Below are positions 63,169-64,000 of a stretch of DNA of 64,000 bases, piece after piece. The notes beneath the pieces are model-generated. The model saw only the letters and a program-made list of their open reading frames with translations, did no database searches and had not been told where the DNA came from. The stretch covers positions 7,160,894-7,224,893 of the forward strand of contig NZ_KK073874.1 in NCBI RefSeq assembly GCF_000585375.1, in the 5' to 3' direction. The first letter of the stretch is position 1. Every line of letters begins with the position of its first letter. The position numbers and the translations under genes are program-made. The DNA comes from Cryptosporangium arvum DSM 44712 (lineage in GTDB: Bacteria; Actinomycetota; Actinomycetes; Mycobacteriales; Cryptosporangiaceae).

Positions 63169-64000
63169 CACCAGCGCAGCCTACGGCGTCGACGCGAATC
63201 TGGGCGCAACAGCCACCTGGGGGCACGTCGGGACCAGAGCAACCCGAAGGGCCCGAACAGGACGGGAAGCACCAGCAGAGCCGTCGCCCCGGCCGGCTGC
63301 GGTTCGCTGTGGGGTTTCTCACCCAGAGCGGTCGGTACGTCGCTGAACGTGTCCGGCTCCGGCAGCAAGCCCCATCGCGACGCCGGCCACGCCGTCGCAT
63401 AGGCCTGGCCGATCACCGCCTCGACCGGGATCGTGCCCCTCCACTGGTCGTTGAGGTACACCCGGGAGTCCGCCGACCGGGACCGGTGGTCGCCCATCAT
63501 GAACAGGCGGCCATCGGGCACCGTCACCGGGCCGAACGGGCGCTCCTGGATCGGATCGTCCTCGAAGATGTACGGCTCGACGAGCGGCGTGCCGTTGACC
63601 TCGACCCGGCCGTCCTTGTCGCAGCACTGCACCACGTCGCCGCCGACGCCGATCACGCGCTTGACGAAGTCCTTCTCGTCCGGCGGGGCCGCCCCGATCA
63701 GGCCGCCGAGCATGCGGCCGGCGGTGGCGAGCGCACCGGTGTTCTGCTGGACGCCGTTCTCGGGCACCCACGAGTCGGTGCCGCGGAAGACGACCACCTC
63801 GCCGCGACGGGGGTCACGCGTGTCGTAGACGAATTTGTTGACCAGGACGCGATCGCTGACCAGCAGCGTCTGTTCCATCGACCCGGAAGGGATGTAGAAC
63901 GCCTGGACGACGAAGGTCTTGATCACGGTCGCGAGGACGAACGCGATGATCAGCAGGAGCGGGATCTCCTGCCAGAGGGGCAGGGTGCGGCGGCGCGAAC
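63168..64000 (-). CDS. lepB: Signal peptidase I (second copy), partial at the window edge
   Basis: At least 276 residues; the N-terminus lies beyond the window, which already shows the membrane segment WQEIPLLLIIAFVLATVIKTFV. The catalytic Ser is in YIPSGSMEQTL and the Lys in DFVKRVIGVGGD; GDHRSRSADSR follows. Compared with the neighbouring copy it has an about 20-residue insert after the first catalytic region. It also has a C-terminal extension with a second hydrophobic helix (LLVLPVLFGPFGLLW) and a basic tail. The two copies are tandem and coupled. Confidence 0.92.
   Translation of the reverse strand, partial: SRRRTLPLWQEIPLLLIIAFVLATVIKTFVVQAFYIPSGSMEQTLLVSDRVLVNKFVYDTRDPRRGEVVVFRGTDSWVPENGVQQNTGALATAGRMLGGLIGAAPPDEKDFVKRVIGVGGDVVQCCDKDGRVEVNGTPLVEPYIFEDDPIQERPFGPVTVPDGRLFMMGDHRSRSADSRVYLNDQWRGTIPVEAVIGQAYATAWPASRWGLLPEPDTFSDVPTALGEKPHSEPQPAGATALLVLPVLFGPFGLLWSRRAPRWLLRPDSRRRRRLRW

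Overview
The window is a GC-rich chromosome segment from a high-GC Gram-positive actinomycete. The evidence is the actinobacterial gene content (DUF6504, SAV_6107-type HEPN, DUF2469, DUF2631, DUF6328, a Rv3818-like Rieske/MBL protein), frequent GTG starts, and the actinobacterial orders rpsB-tsf-pyrH-frr-cdsA-rlmN, dxr-rseP-ispG-GNAT and yraN-comM-dprA-xerC. The genus cannot be fixed from sequence alone; a filamentous, Cryptosporangium/Frankiales-like organism would fit but is a weak inference. No rRNA, tRNA, CRISPR, prophage or insertion sequence was recognised.

Layout. (1) 0-3.2 kb: minus-strand DUF6504, HEPN and ImuA'-like genes, then the start of a coupled gene (probably imuB), preceded by a perfect LexA-type SOS box; this looks like a mutasome (error-prone repair) locus. 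(2) 3.2-9.2 kb: a GSA-aminomutase-like transaminase, then GNAT, ispG, rseP and dxr (MEP isoprenoid pathway plus site-2 protease). (3) 9.4-23.5 kb: TetR and EAL-GAF genes, a saccharopine-dehydrogenase-like protein, a Rieske/MBL protein, a CDF transporter, two RNA-methyltransferase-type genes coupled to a signal-less GH9 glycosidase, and two tandem GGDEF-EAL membrane proteins. (4) 23.5-28.4 kb: lon with an HspR (HAIR) operator, then a frameshifted GntR regulator and a DUF6328 membrane gene, flanked by two related small Cys/Trp proteins. (5) 28.5-39.4 kb: a putrescine/polyamine uptake and catabolism cluster (potDABC-type transporter, two aldehyde dehydrogenases, a DAO-type oxidase, an Lrp regulator coupled to a class III transaminase). 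(6) 39.4-47.3 kb: DUF2631, a DivIVA-like disordered protein, rlmN, cdsA, frr, pyrH, tsf, rpsB. (7) 47.3-56 kb: a repeat-rich stretch with a 930-residue low-complexity membrane protein, a class I aminotransferase, M23 and M15D peptidases, and xerC. (8) 56-64 kb: dprA, comM, yraN, DUF2469, rnhB, two NUDIX hydrolases and two signal peptidases I.

The most unusual property is the abundance of short tandem repeats, in non-coding gaps (16 bp x7, 18 bp x4, 24 bp x4-5) and inside otherwise conserved proteins. The repeats form the ImuA' C-terminal tail, the Ala/Pro tail of ribosomal protein S2 and, most strikingly, an insert of about 105 residues between the two domains of XerC. Other points worth a second look are the SOS box, the lon HAIR element, the frameshifted GntR gene with candidate operators, and the paired small WPC-type proteins. 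Translational coupling by ATGA, GTGA or TGATG overlap is common throughout.
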